A DNA stretch of 64,000 nt from Rhodomicrobium lacus (GTDB lineage Bacteria; Pseudomonadota; Alphaproteobacteria; Rhizobiales; Rhodomicrobiaceae). A program made the translations under genes and the position numbers. The stretch spans positions 1 through 64,000 of the forward strand of contig NZ_RZNF01000002.1 in the NCBI RefSeq assembly GCF_003992725.1, in the 5' to 3' direction. The notes beneath the pieces are model-generated. The model was not told the DNA's origin. It saw only the letters and a list, made by a program, of their open reading frames with translations, and ran no database searches. The first letter of the stretch is position 1; every line of letters starts with the position of its first letter. Shown here in pieces: positions 43,741 to 52,756 of this stretch.

Positions 43741-45174
43741 TCAGTGCGGTCTGCCGCTGTCCTCGCCGATAGTGAAGATGCGAAGCATGTTCGTGCTGCC
43801 GGGCCGCTTGAACGGCACGCCCGCGCAGACGATGACGCGGTCGCCATCGTCGGCATAGCCGGAAGCGCGCGCAACTTCCTCGGCACCGCGCACCATCTCG
43901 CCCGTGTTTGCAGGGTCTGACGTCTGCACGCAGTGCAGCCCCCAGACGAGGTTGAGCCTCCGCGCGGTCTCGATCACGGGCGTCAGCACAACGATCGGCT
44001 GGGCCGGTCGCTGCCGCGCGACGCGAAGGCCTGTCTTGCCCGTCGCGGTGTAACAGAAAATCGCCTTCAGCTTCAGCGTCTCCGCAATGGACGCAGCGGC
44101 CGCGCTGATGGCGTCGGCGGCGGTCTTGTCGGACGGGGTCCCGCGAAAATGCAGGATGCTTTCGTAATTCACGTCCTTTTCCACTTCGCGCGCAACGCGG
44201 TCCATGGTGGCCACGGCCTCGACCGGGTAGGCGCCAGTCGCGGATTCGGCGGACAGCATCACGGCGTCAGCGCCTTCGAAAACGGCGGTCGCGACGTCGG
44301 AAACCTCGGCGCGCGTGGGGACGGGAGATGACGTCATGCTTTCGAGCATCTGCGTTGCGACGACGACCGGCTTGCCGAGATCGCGCCCCGCGCGCAGGAG
44401 CTGCTTCTGAAGTCCCGGCACCTGTTCAAGCGGCATCTCCACCCCGAGATCGCCGCGTGCGACCATCACGCCGTCGCTCTCGCGCAGGATGTCGTCGATT
44501 TCGGCGATGGCGGAGCGGCGCTCGATCTTCGCCATGATGGCTGCGCGATCACCCACGATGGCGCGCACGTCGCGCACGTCATGGACACGCTGAACGAAGG
44601 AAATGGCGACCCAGTCCACGCCCGCTTCGAGAGCCGCTTCGCAATCCTTGCGGTCCTTGGGGGTCATCGATGCGAGCGGCAGGATGGCGTCGGGCAGATT
44701 CACGCCCTTGCGGCTCGACAGCACGCCGGCGGTGATCGCTTCGGCGACGATGCGCCCCGGGCGCGCTTCGAGAACGCGCATGTGAAGCTTGCCGTCGTCG
44801 ATGAGAAGGGTGTGGCCCGGCTCGGCCGCCGCGTAGATTTCGGGGTGCAGAAGGCCCACGCGATCAACGGTACCCGGCGTGTGATTCGCATCGAAGATGA
44901 TGGTCTGACCGCGTTCGAGCTGGATGCTGCCTTCCGCGATGGAACTGATGCGAAGCTTCGGCCCCTGAAGGTCTGCGAGAATCGCGATGGGGCCGTATTT
45001 CTTTTCGAGTTCGCGCAGCGCGGCGACGTAGGTGCGCATGTCGTCATGGCCGGAGTGGCTCATGTTGATCCGAAAGACATCCGCGCCGGCCACGACAAGC
45101 CGTTCGAGTTGCTCCGGAGTGCTGGTCGACGGTCCAAGGGTGGCTATGATCTTGACGCGGCGTTTTCTTTTCAT
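43741..45174 (-). CDS. pyk: Pyruvate kinase
   Basis: This enzyme converts phosphoenolpyruvate and ADP to pyruvate and ATP. The 477-residue protein shows RRVKIIATLGPSTSTPEQLERL, FRINMSHSGHDD, AILADLQGPKLRI, the catalytic IMAKIERRSAIAEIDDIL, MVARGDLGVEMPLEQVP, ATQMLESMTSSPVPTRAEVSDVATAVFEGADAVMLSAESATG, and the C-terminal allosteric domain. The start codon overlaps the stop of the upstream DUF1036 gene (ATGA), a pairing common in alphaproteobacteria. Confidence 0.97.
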   Translation of the reverse strand: MKRKRRVKIIATLGPSTSTPEQLERLVVAGADVFRINMSHSGHDDMRTYVAALRELEKKYGPIAILADLQGPKLRISSIAEGSIQLERGQTIIFDANHTPGTVDRVGLLHPEIYAAAEPGHTLLIDDGKLHMRVLEARPGRIVAEAITAGVLSSRKGVNLPDAILPLASMTPKDRKDCEAALEAGVDWVAISFVQRVHDVRDVRAIVGDRAAIMAKIERRSAIAEIDDILRESDGVMVARGDLGVEMPLEQVPGLQKQLLRAGRDLGKPVVVATQMLESMTSSPVPTRAEVSDVATAVFEGADAVMLSAESATGAYPVEAVATMDRVAREVEKDVNYESILHFRGTPSDKTAADAISAAAASIAETLKLKAIFCYTATGKTGLRVARQRPAQPIVVLTPVIETARRLNLVWGLHCVQTSDPANTGEMVRGAEEVARASGYADDGDRVIVCAGVPFKRPGSTNMLRIFTIGEDSGRPH

Positions 45175-45716
45175 CGGCGGCGTGTCCCCGGCGCGGTGGC
45201 TGCTGCGGCTTGCGCGGGAGCGTCGGCGGCGGGCGGCCCGCCGCTCGTATCCATCGGCGCGGCAGGCGCCGTTTCGGATTGATCGGTGAGCTTTACCGTC
45301 CAGTCCGTCTGCTCCTGCGTGTCGACTTCGAAGAACCCGCTTTTCTTGAAGCCGCGCCCGTCACAATTATCGATGCCCTTGATGGTGAATTCGACGTCGT
45401 TGGTGCACATGGCGATGGCGCCGCCCCACTCGCCACCCTTGTCGTAGTCGAAGGCGTAGACATAATAGAAGCGCGCGCGGAGCCTGTCCTGGATGAGAAG
45501 GGCGCAAGACTGACTGTCGACGTTCCACCAGCCTTCGCTGACCCAGCCGTCCTTGTCCTTGTAGCCGATGGCGACGCCGATGCGGCTGGACGTGCTGTTG
45601 CAAAGCTTGAGTTCGGCATTCGCCGGAGCCGGCAGGGCCAGCCCGATGCAAAAAGCGCCCGCCAAGGCCGTCATGCGAGCCAGCCTTGACGATATGGGAA
45701 GCCGTTGCAAGATCAT
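45171..45716 (-). CDS. DUF1036 exported protein
   Basis: The 181-residue protein has a signal peptide (MTALAGAFCIGLALPAPANA). The DUF1036 body runs LKLCNSTSSRIGVAIGYKDKDGWVSEGWWNVDSQSCALL through FYYVYAFDYDKGGEWGGAIAMCTNDVEFTIKGIDNC, with conserved cysteines that may form disulfides, followed by a Pro/Ala-rich tail. Function of the family is unknown. It is translationally coupled to pyk, and the gene pair is conserved in the order, so they are likely co-expressed. Confidence 0.85.
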   Translation of the reverse strand: MILQRLPISSRLARMTALAGAFCIGLALPAPANAELKLCNSTSSRIGVAIGYKDKDGWVSEGWWNVDSQSCALLIQDRLRARFYYVYAFDYDKGGEWGGAIAMCTNDVEFTIKGIDNCDGRGFKKSGFFEVDTQEQTDWTVKLTDQSETAPAAPMDTSGGPPAADAPAQAAAATAPGTRRR

Positions 45717-45754
45717 CCGTGTGTTCCAGGAATCACGTGAGTCGCTGGCTCACA

Positions 45755-47059
45755 CTAATCTCTGATTGAGCTGTCGACAACAATAGCCCGGAAGTCATTC
45801 ACATTTGTTCCCGTGGGGCCGCAGACGACGAGATCGTTTGTGAGCCGGAAAAAGCCGGTAGCGTCGTTATTGGCGAGAAATGTGGCTGGAAGGAGATTGA
45901 GCGCCGCCGCGCGCCTCGCGGTGCCGGGATCGACGATCGCGCCCGCGGGATCGTTCGCGCAATCGCCGGTGCCGCCGTCGATGCCGTCGGTGTCGCCCGC
46001 GAACGCGGCTATGCCTTGCTCGCCGTTGAGGGCGGCGGCGAGGGCGAGCGCATATTCCTGGTTGGGGCCGCCCCTGCCGTTGCCGCGCACGGTCACGGTG
46101 AGTTCGCCGCCCGAGAGGATCACGACGCGCCGCCCGTCCGAAAGGCAGCGCCGGGCCAGACGTGCGTGCATCTCGGCCACGTCGCGGGCCTCGCCTTCGA
46201 GCGAGTCGCCCAGCATGATCACCTCGAAGCCTTGGCCGCGCGCCACTTCGCCCGCCGCCTGAAGCGAATCGCGGCCGGTGGCGACGAGTTCGTAACGCGC
46301 ATTGGCGAAGATCGCGTGCCCCGGCTTCGGTGTTTCGTTCACGGGATCGTTGAGCGCCTCGACGACGGAACGCGGCGCCGTGATGCCGTATTTCGCCAGA
46401 ATGCGCCGCGCATCGGCGAGCGTCGTTGTGTCGGGGCATGTGAGGCCCGAAGCGATAGTCTGCGGCTCGTCGCCCGGCACATCCGATATGGCGAGCGTGA
46501 CGAGGATCGCCGAAGGCGAGGCGCAGGCGGCGAGGCGTCCGCCCTTGATGCGCGAAATATGCTTCCTGACGCAGTTGATTTCATGGATGCGCGCGCCGCA
46601 TTTGAGAAGTGTGCGGGTCAAGTCCTGCTTCTCGGCCAGCGTGATCTTGCCGGCGGGCGCGACGAGCAGCGCGGAGGCGCCGCCCGAAATCAGGGTGAGG
46701 ATGAGGTCGCCCGCCTTCGCCGAATGCGCGGCCTTGATCGCCTCCGCGGCGGCGACGACGCTGCTCTCGTCCGGGATCGGGTGGGCCGCCTCGATCAGCT
46801 TCAGCTTTTTCAAGGGTTCGGACTTCTCGCCATGCCGGGTGATGGCGACGCCCGTCAGGGCATGCGACGGACAGATCCGCGAAAAGTGGTCTTCAGCGAT
46901 GCGCGCCATACCCGCCGCCGCCTTGCCGCAGGCGATGATGACGATCTTGCCGTCGGTCGGGCATTCAGGAAAATGATGCGGCAGACAACGGCCCGGCTGC
47001 GCCACTGCGACAGCCGTTTCAAAGAGCGTGTGAAGAAAGCGTCTGGCGTTGTATGACAC
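45755..47059 (-). CDS. Glycerate 2-kinase (MOFRL/GckA-TtuD family)
   Basis: The 434-residue protein shows the DUF4147 N-terminal part (VIIACGKAAAGMARIAEDHF, GVAITRHG, EAAHPIPDESSVVAAA, LILTLISGGASALLVAP, CVRKHISRIKGGRLA) and the C-terminal MOFRL domain (VILSGGELTVTVRGNGRGGPNQEYALALA, FAGDTDGIDGGTGDCANDPAGAIVD). Enzymes of this group phosphorylate glycerate to 2-phosphoglycerate; some older annotations call them hydroxypyruvate reductase (TtuD). Together with pyruvate kinase it links glycerate from the serine cycle or tartrate breakdown to lower glycolysis. Confidence 0.88.
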   Translation of the reverse strand: MSYNARRFLHTLFETAVAVAQPGRCLPHHFPECPTDGKIVIIACGKAAAGMARIAEDHFSRICPSHALTGVAITRHGEKSEPLKKLKLIEAAHPIPDESSVVAAAEAIKAAHSAKAGDLILTLISGGASALLVAPAGKITLAEKQDLTRTLLKCGARIHEINCVRKHISRIKGGRLAACASPSAILVTLAISDVPGDEPQTIASGLTCPDTTTLADARRILAKYGITAPRSVVEALNDPVNETPKPGHAIFANARYELVATGRDSLQAAGEVARGQGFEVIMLGDSLEGEARDVAEMHARLARRCLSDGRRVVILSGGELTVTVRGNGRGGPNQEYALALAAALNGEQGIAAFAGDTDGIDGGTGDCANDPAGAIVDPGTARRAAALNLLPATFLANNDATGFFRLTNDLVVCGPTGTNVNDFRAIVVDSSIRD

Positions 47060-47236
47060 GTCGCAAATCAGTGGTGTTGATGGTCGACCAGCGCACGTTA
47101 CTGCTTCGACCGCGACGGTCCAATTGGCTTTAAGTCTCTCGCCGAAAGTAGCGGGGTGCCATGCATATATTGCATGGCTTGCGTTTGCATCCGGAAAACG
47201 CCCGCGCGATTCAATTCCCTGTTTTCGCTTTCCTTT

Positions 47237-48106
47237 TCAGAAGTCGAGGCCGATATCCAGCGCCTTCACCGAATGCGTCAAGGCGCCGACGGAAATCATG
47301 TCCACGCCCGTCTCGGCGATGGCGCGCACGGTAACGAGCCGCACGCCTCCGGACGCCTCGCACAGGATGCCCGGCTTCGCGGCTTTGGCGCGAGCGACCG
47401 CGTTCTTGAGTTCCGGCACGGCCATGTTGTCGAGGAGAACCGCGTCGACATCATGCTGAAGGGCTTCTTCAAGTTGCGTCAGCGTGTCGACCTCCACCTC
47501 GATCTTCACCATGTGGCCGTTGGCTGTCCGTGCGCGTTCGATCGCCGCCGAAACGCTACCCGCCGCCGCGATGTGGTTGTCCTTGATGAGGACTGCGTCG
47601 AAGAGGCCGAAGCGGTGATTGTGTCCGCCGCCGGCGCGCACCGCGTATTTCTCGAAGGCGCGAAGGCCGGGCGTCGTCTTCCGGGTGCAGACGATGCGGG
47701 CATGCGTGCCGTGAACGGCTTCCACGAAGTGGCGCGTTGCTGTGGCGACGCCGGAGAGATGCTGCACGAGGTTCAGCGCCACGCGTTCGGCGGAGAGGAT
47801 GGCCCGCGTGCTGCCCGATACGCGGGCGATGGCGCTTCCGGCATGGGCGCTTTCGCCATCGCGAAGCTCCGCTTCAAAGGAAATGCCGGGATCGATCGCG
47901 CGGAATGCCGCTTCGGCGAGCGGAAGGCCCGCGATGCACCCGTCTTCGCGAAGAGCGAGGACGGCCTCGGAGATGTGGTTCGCCTCGATGATGGCGTTGG
48001 TCGTGATGTCGCCAGCGAGGCCGAGATCTTCCGCTAGCGCTTCCTCGATGAGAGACGCGACGAGATGGTGGGGAAATTGAAGGTTCGAGGGGGCGTGTCC
48101 CGTCAT
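47237..48106 (-). CDS. nadC: Nicotinate-nucleotide pyrophosphorylase (carboxylating)
   Basis: This enzyme converts quinolinate and PRPP to nicotinate mononucleotide in de novo NAD synthesis. It shows VASLIEEALAEDLGLAGDITTNAII, RVALNLVQHLSGVATATRHFVEAV, ARIVCTRKTTPGLRAFEKYAVRAGGGHNHRFGLFDAVLIKDNHI, KIEVEVDTLTQLEEAL, ASGGV and MISVGALTHSVKALDIGLDF. I chose MTGHAPSN as the start; upstream in-frame ATGs at 48148 and 48172 are possible. The NAD regulator encoded at 54314 may control it, but the two are not adjacent. Confidence 0.94.
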   Translation of the reverse strand: MTGHAPSNLQFPHHLVASLIEEALAEDLGLAGDITTNAIIEANHISEAVLALREDGCIAGLPLAEAAFRAIDPGISFEAELRDGESAHAGSAIARVSGSTRAILSAERVALNLVQHLSGVATATRHFVEAVHGTHARIVCTRKTTPGLRAFEKYAVRAGGGHNHRFGLFDAVLIKDNHIAAAGSVSAAIERARTANGHMVKIEVEVDTLTQLEEALQHDVDAVLLDNMAVPELKNAVARAKAAKPGILCEASGGVRLVTVRAIAETGVDMISVGALTHSVKALDIGLDF

Positions 48107-48208
48107 GTCTTTGCCAAGCTCGTATCGTCTGGAGATGAGCGCGGACATTAACAAGGAACGCCCGGGGTGCAAACGTCTCTTCGGCGGGAAGCGCGGCTTT
48201 ATAACGGC

Positions 48209-48733
48209 TCAGGCGATCTGCACCACGGGCGCGACCTTTGCCAGCTTGTCGAGCCAGCGCTGAATTCGCGCCTTGTTCACGCCCCAGTCGCCCCGACCAA
48301 CGAGCGAGCGGCTGTAGATCACGATCGTCGATCGGCCATCCTCCACATCGATGAAGCGCACTTCGATGGTGTCGGGAAAACGCCAGAAGGGGGAGCGCTG
48401 CACATATCGCGCGCTGAGCTTGCCTTCGTCGACATCGACGAGTTCGAGATTCGCCTCGGAAGCGACAGCACTCGCGAAAGCCTTCCTCAATTCGTGCGCG
48501 CCGACCGCGAAGATGGGCGGCCTGATATCGCTGCGCGCCTTGCATGCGCCGGGCGGGCAGGCGAGCGAGTCATTCGGCGTATCGCGGCGGCTCAGCGTTT
48601 CGAAATCCACCGGCCCCTGATCGGCAGGACCGGCGAGCGACCAGATCCGCTCCGGACCCGCGATCAGGAATACGGCGATAATGGCGATGGGCACCGCGGC
48701 AAGGGCGACGGCGACGACGGATCTTGCTCTCAT
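48209..48733 (-). CDS. DUF1499 membrane-anchored protein
   Basis: The 174-residue protein has an N-terminal membrane segment (SVVAVALAAVPIAIIAVFLIAG). A DUF1499 domain follows (DFETLSRRDTPNDSLACPPGACKARSD, FRFPDTIEVRFIDVEDGRSTIVIYSRSLVGRGDWGVNKARIQRWLDKL), with two conserved cysteines in CPPGACK. Family function is unknown. It lies about 100 bp upstream of nadC in the same direction and could share its message. Confidence 0.8.
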   Translation of the reverse strand: MRARSVVAVALAAVPIAIIAVFLIAGPERIWSLAGPADQGPVDFETLSRRDTPNDSLACPPGACKARSDIRPPIFAVGAHELRKAFASAVASEANLELVDVDEGKLSARYVQRSPFWRFPDTIEVRFIDVEDGRSTIVIYSRSLVGRGDWGVNKARIQRWLDKLAKVAPVVQIA

Positions 48734-48928
48734 ATTCTCTCCGATGGCGCGGACGCAGGGATACAGGCGTTGGAAATGGTAGACCGCGCGCCCGGGAAGG
48801 CAAGCGCCGACGGAGCGCTTGCGGTTTGGTCAGGGGCGGCGGCCAAAAAATAGGCCGTCAAATAAGGAAGGAACCCGAAGGCTCCCCGCCCTTGTCGAAA
48901 AGGGTGACCATGCCGTTTGTCCCTCGCC

Positions 48929-49492
48929 TCAGCGAACGAAACGTCCGAAGCGCGTCAGGCCAAACCCCAGCGCGCCAAGCGCGCCGATAATGAGAAGCAC
49001 GCCGCCGGGCAGCGACGCCTCGGAAGGCTTAGCCGCTTCGGTCGACGGCAGCGGCGTCGCCTGCGCGGGCGAAGCGGGGGTGGCCTTCGTGGCATCGAGT
49101 GCGGCGGAAGGCGCCAGACGTGCCGAGGCGACAGCCGGCCGCCCGAGCAGGTCCGACACAAGTTCCTGGGTGCCGATAAGCGCGAATTCCGCCGTTTCCT
49201 TCGCCGCGTTCGCCTCGTCGAGCTTCGCCTTGAGCATCCCGACTTCGCCGCGCGCGTCTTTCTCGGCGGCCTCGGCTATATCGCGGGCCGCTTCGGCGAA
49301 TTCGCGGGCGCGGACCTCGACAGCGTACTTGTCGCGGAGCGTATTCGCCTTGTCCTTCGCCTCGATGAGCTGGCTCGACATTGCGAGATTGGCCTGAAGA
49401 AGCTCATGCTTCTCGGCTGTGCTGGCGACAAAAGCGACGAACAGCCCGAAGCTCAAGGCCCCGAGCATGTAATTGAGGTATTGGCTGGGCAT
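48929..49492 (-). CDS. Coiled-coil membrane protein, unknown
   Basis: The 187-residue protein has membrane segments at both ends (YMLGALSFGLFVAFVAS and GGVLLIIGALGALGFGL). Between them is a long charged heptad-rich helix (about residues 30-100) and an Ala/Pro linker. The layout suggests a structural or scaffold protein spanning the periplasm or anchored at the inner face. I do not recognise a named family. It is divergent from gap. Confidence 0.65.
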   Translation of the reverse strand: MPSQYLNYMLGALSFGLFVAFVASTAEKHELLQANLAMSSQLIEAKDKANTLRDKYAVEVRAREFAEAARDIAEAAEKDARGEVGMLKAKLDEANAAKETAEFALIGTQELVSDLLGRPAVASARLAPSAALDATKATPASPAQATPLPSTEAAKPSEASLPGGVLLIIGALGALGFGLTRFGRFVR

Positions 49493-49839
49493 GACGTTTC
49501 CTTAAAGGAAGGTTAACGGGTCAACGCGCACATCTTTTTCTGCCTTTTTCATAGCAGCGATTGGTTAACGTCAGCTTTTTCATGCCTTTTAGGTTGCCAA
49601 TAATTGGAGGAAATCAATTCGCTCATTGCAACTGTTGCGCGATTATTCAAAAATGCGCACCCGATAGTGATCGGGGGCGACGCATCGCGGATGATTGCTC
49701 TGTTTCCGCGCAAGAAAAAATCTTTAACGGAGGGCAAAATCGTTTGCCTCTTGCGTTCCCTGGCTTTAGCGATCAAGGTTGCGCGCGCGCAACAGATGCA
49801 AAAGATTGCGAATCTCGTTTCCAGCGGAAAAAACACACA
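49493..49839. other. Intergenic region upstream of gap
   Basis: About 350 bp lie between divergent genes and presumably hold both promoters. A short plus-strand open frame (from 49604, [15 protein letters not shown]) exists but has no ribosome site or recognisable domain. Nothing else is evident. Confidence 0.4.
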
Positions 49840-50847
49840 ATGACTGTCAGGGTAGCTATCAACGGCTTTGGCCGTATCGGTCGAAACGTTCTCAGGGCCA
49901 TTTCCGAATACAAGCGTCAGGACGTCCAGATCGTCGCGATCAACGATCTGACCGACGTGAAGACGAACGCGCATCTGCTTAAATATGACTCCGTTCACGG
50001 CAAGTTTCCGGGCGAGGTTAACGTTACCGGCGACGGCATCGACGTCGGCTACGGCCCGATCAAGGTTCTCGCCGAGCGCGATCCGTCGAAGCTTGCGTGG
50101 GGCGACCTCGGCGTCGATCTCGTGATGGAATGCACGGGCGTGTTCTCCGACCGCGACAAGGCGGCGATCCATCTTCGTTCGGGCGCCAAGAAGGTGCTCG
50201 TCTCGGCGCCGTCGAAGGGCGCGGATCTCACGGTCGTTTACGGCGTCAACCACAAGCAGCTTGAGCCCAAGCACGAGATCATCTCGAATGCGTCTTGCAC
50301 CACGAACTGTCTCGCGCCGGTGGTCAAGGTCATCAACGATCTGTGCGGCCTCAACCAGGGCTACATGACGACCATCCACGCCTACACGAACGACCAGCGC
50401 ATTCTCGACCTGCCCCACAAGGATTTGCGCCGCGCCCGTGCCGCCGCTCTCTCGATCATCCCGACCACGACGGGCGCCGCGAAGGCGATCGGTCTCGTGC
50501 TGCCGGAACTGGCGGGAAAGCTCGACGGCACTTCGGTGCGCGTGCCGACGCCGAACGTGTCGTGCGTCGACCTCGTCTTCATCCCCGGTCGTGAGACGAG
50601 CGTCGAGGAAATCAACCACGCCATCGAACGCGCCTCGCAAGAGGAACTGAAGGGCGTGCTCGGCGTGACCAGCGAAGAACTCGTTTCCGTCGATTTCAAC
50701 CACAACCCGAACTCGTCCACCTTCGATCTGACACAGACGCAGATCGTGAACAACAAGCTCGTGCGCGTGCTGTCTTGGTACGACAACGAGTGGGGCTTCT
50801 CCAACCGCATGGTCGACACGGCCGTCGCCATCGGCAAGCTGCTTTAG
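49840..50847 (+). CDS. gap: Glyceraldehyde-3-phosphate dehydrogenase
   Basis: This 335-residue glycolytic enzyme has the NAD-binding [26 protein letters not shown], the catalytic [15 protein letters not shown] (Cys at about 153), [35 protein letters not shown] and [18 protein letters not shown] chose the ATG giving MTVRVAING; the open frame extends further upstream but is not family-like. In many relatives gap is followed by pgk. Here the next gene is a ThiE-like protein, after a dispersed repeat. Confidence 0.97.
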   Translation: MTVRVAINGFGRIGRNVLRAISEYKRQDVQIVAINDLTDVKTNAHLLKYDSVHGKFPGEVNVTGDGIDVGYGPIKVLAERDPSKLAWGDLGVDLVMECTGVFSDRDKAAIHLRSGAKKVLVSAPSKGADLTVVYGVNHKQLEPKHEIISNASCTTNCLAPVVKVINDLCGLNQGYMTTIHAYTNDQRILDLPHKDLRRARAAALSIIPTTTGAAKAIGLVLPELAGKLDGTSVRVPTPNVSCVDLVFIPGRETSVEEINHAIERASQEELKGVLGVTSEELVSVDFNHNPNSSTFDLTQTQIVNNKLVRVLSWYDNEWGFSNRMVDTAVAIGKLL

Positions 50848-50860
50848 AGTCCGTACGGAA

Positions 50861-50955
50861 AAGCGCGCGAAGCGGTTTTCCATCACGACGCTCGCCAAGG
50901 CAGAGAGACGGAGCGCGCCTTTGATCCCATCAAAGGAAGATCCGCCTCTGAACTT
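50861..50955. repeat. Short dispersed intergenic repeat, copy 2
   Basis: GAAGCGGTTTTCC, a spacer with CAGAGAGACGGAGCGCG, then a TTTGATCCCATCAAAG palindrome follow the gap stop codon. The layout matches copy 1 at 13281-13370. Confidence 0.6.
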
Positions 50956-50973
50956 CAGGAAGAGACCGTCTTG

Positions 50974-51002
50974 CCGATCCGATTGCGAGCCAATCGGATC
51001 GG
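50974..51002. terminator. Hairpin between gap and the ThiE-like gene
   Basis: CCGATCCGATTG and CAATCGGATCGG form perfect 12-bp arms around a 5-base loop. No T-run follows, so it may be a terminator, a processing site or a dispersed palindrome. Confidence 0.5.
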
Positions 51003-51030
51003 AACGGGCTCTGGAGAAAGCGATGATACC

Positions 51031-51609
51031 ATGAGCGAAAAGCCTTGCGGGCTTATCGTTGCCATCCCGCCCGCTCTGGAAACGGAGTGGGCGGCGCGCC
51101 TTTCGGAACTCGTGGCAAGTTTCCGTCCCGCTGCGCTGATCATTCACCCGTCGCGAGAGAACGCAGCGCTGGTAAAGGCGGCGGCACCGCTCGAACTCGC
51201 CGTGCTCGTCGCGGGCGAGGTCCGTGAAGCTGCGCGTGCCGGAGCCAGCGGCGTCTGGTTCCCATCATCGGAAGCGGCGGATTTTGCCGGCGCAAGAAAG
51301 GCGCTTGGCGCCGAGGCGATCCTAGGCGCAGGGTGCGGGGTGAGCCGTCACGCGGCGATGGAAGCGGCGGAAGCTGGCGTCGATTTCCTCGCCTTCGACG
51401 CCGCCACCGATCTTGACGCCGCCGTCGATGTCTCGGCCTGGTGGGATGAGGTCGCGGAAATACCCGTCGCGCTCATCGTCGGAGCGAAGAAACCCGATCG
51501 CGCTCGCGTCCTCGATGCACGGCCCGACTTTCTTTTTGTCGAAGAAACGGAGACAGCGGGCGAAAGCCTTATTTTCGCAACAGAGTTCGGCTTGCAAAGC
51601 CAGACCTAG
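51031..51609 (+). CDS. ThiE-like TIM-barrel protein
   Basis: The 192-residue protein has a thiamine-phosphate-synthase-like pattern: a barrel with GASGVWFPSS, LGAEAILGAGCGVSRHAAMEAAEAGVDFLAFD and PVALIVGAKKPD. It is more divergent and shorter than true ThiE, and the usual ThiE substrate residues are not clear to me. Genes annotated as thiamine phosphate synthase are often near gap/pgk/fba in alphaproteobacteria, so this is likely that paralog. Its real activity is uncertain. Confidence 0.65.
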   Translation: MSEKPCGLIVAIPPALETEWAARLSELVASFRPAALIIHPSRENAALVKAAAPLELAVLVAGEVREAARAGASGVWFPSSEAADFAGARKALGAEAILGAGCGVSRHAAMEAAEAGVDFLAFDAATDLDAAVDVSAWWDEVAEIPVALIVGAKKPDRARVLDARPDFLFVEETETAGESLIFATEFGLQSQT

Positions 51610-51697
51610 CCTCCGGTGCGGACTTGCCTCCCGGTTCGGCCTGACGGGCAATCCATCGCGCAGGCGATGTCTTCGGGGTTTTGCTTCTGTGAAAAGC

Positions 51698-52669
51698 ATG
51701 CGAGTTCTTGCCTTCGTCTTTACGGCTCTCCTTACCGGAGCCTTTTTGCCCGACTGCAACGCCGCTCCAAAAGCGCCGTCTGCATCCAAAGGCGGCTGGT
51801 CGACGAGCGAAGCGCCATCGGACCCCGGCGATCCGGCTTATGCGGCTTTCGAGGCCGGGAATTATGAGGAGGCCTATCGGCTCGCGAGTGCGGCGGCACA
51901 ACGTGGCGAACCGCAGGCGAACACGCTCATCGGCGAGCTTTACGAGCAAGGCCTTGGCGTCCATCAGGATCTGAAGAAGGCGGCCGAATGGTTCACCAAG
52001 GGCGCGGTCGCGGGAGACATGCACGCGCAGTTCCGTCTGGGGTTGATGCTGGCGGAGGGGCGAGGGCTCAAGAAGGATCGCCGAAAGGCGGCGGACTTTT
52101 TCGAGGCTGCCGCGCAGCAGGGCCACACTGTCGCTGCCTATAATCTCGCGCAGGTTTATGTGGAGGGCTTCGCGCGGCCGCAGGACATGGGGCGGGCCGC
52201 CTACTGGCTCGCCGTTGCCGCGGAAAAGGACCACGCGCAGGCAGCATACGACCTCGCGACGCTCCTTCGCCATGGGGACGGCGTCGCCAAGGACGAGGCA
52301 AAGGCAGCTCAGCTGATGGCGAAGGCGGCCGAACTGGGGAACCTCGAAGCGCAGGTCGAATATGCAATCATGCTCGGCAATGGCAAGGGCGTGCCGAAGG
52401 ACGAGGCGGGTGCGGTGAAGCTGTTGAGGGTTGCGGCCGAGCGCGGCAATCCTATCGCGCAAAATCGCCTCGCGCGCGCCTATTCCGCCGGATTCGGCAT
52501 CGAGAAGGACCGAATCGCCGCGTCGAAGTGGCATCTGCTGGCGCGGGCAGCAGGGCAGAGCGATTTCAGGATGGACCTGTTCGTGATGTCGCTGAAACCT
52601 GACGAGCGCAAGAAGGCGGAAGGCGAGGCGCAAGCGTGGCGCGAGGAGACCGCCGCCGCCGTCCGATGA
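51698..52669 (+). CDS. Exported Sel1-repeat protein
   Basis: The protein of about 323 residues has a signal peptide (MRVLAFVFTALLTGAFLPDCNA; a GTG nine bases earlier is an alternative start). At least six Sel1 repeats follow, for example ANTLIGELYEQGLGVHQDLKKAAEWFTKGA, AQFRLGLMLAEGRGLKKDRRKAADFFEAA and AQNRLARAYSAGFGIEKDRIAASKWHLLA. Such helical solenoids scaffold protein-protein contacts in the periplasm. The longer upstream frame overlaps the ThiE-like gene and is rejected. Confidence 0.85.
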   Translation: MRVLAFVFTALLTGAFLPDCNAAPKAPSASKGGWSTSEAPSDPGDPAYAAFEAGNYEEAYRLASAAAQRGEPQANTLIGELYEQGLGVHQDLKKAAEWFTKGAVAGDMHAQFRLGLMLAEGRGLKKDRRKAADFFEAAAQQGHTVAAYNLAQVYVEGFARPQDMGRAAYWLAVAAEKDHAQAAYDLATLLRHGDGVAKDEAKAAQLMAKAAELGNLEAQVEYAIMLGNGKGVPKDEAGAVKLLRVAAERGNPIAQNRLARAYSAGFGIEKDRIAASKWHLLARAAGQSDFRMDLFVMSLKPDERKKAEGEAQAWREETAAAVR

Positions 52670-52690
52670 CAGGGATCGCCTGTAAATGAA

Positions 52691-52714
52691 AGCGCCGGGC
52701 GGTTGCCCGGCGCT
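52691..52714. terminator. Bidirectional terminator-like hairpin
   Basis: AGCGCCGGGC and GCCCGGCGCT form perfect 10-bp arms around GGTT, between the convergent Sel1 and acetate transporter genes. Confidence 0.7.
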
Positions 52715-52756
52715 CTGTCATAGGGAGGCCGTCGCGACGAGGCGACGAGCATTCTC

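Noticed and set aside
49549-51147. Long minus-strand open frame opposite gap
   Set aside because: Antisense to a textbook GAPDH gene; low-complexity composition and no ribosome site.
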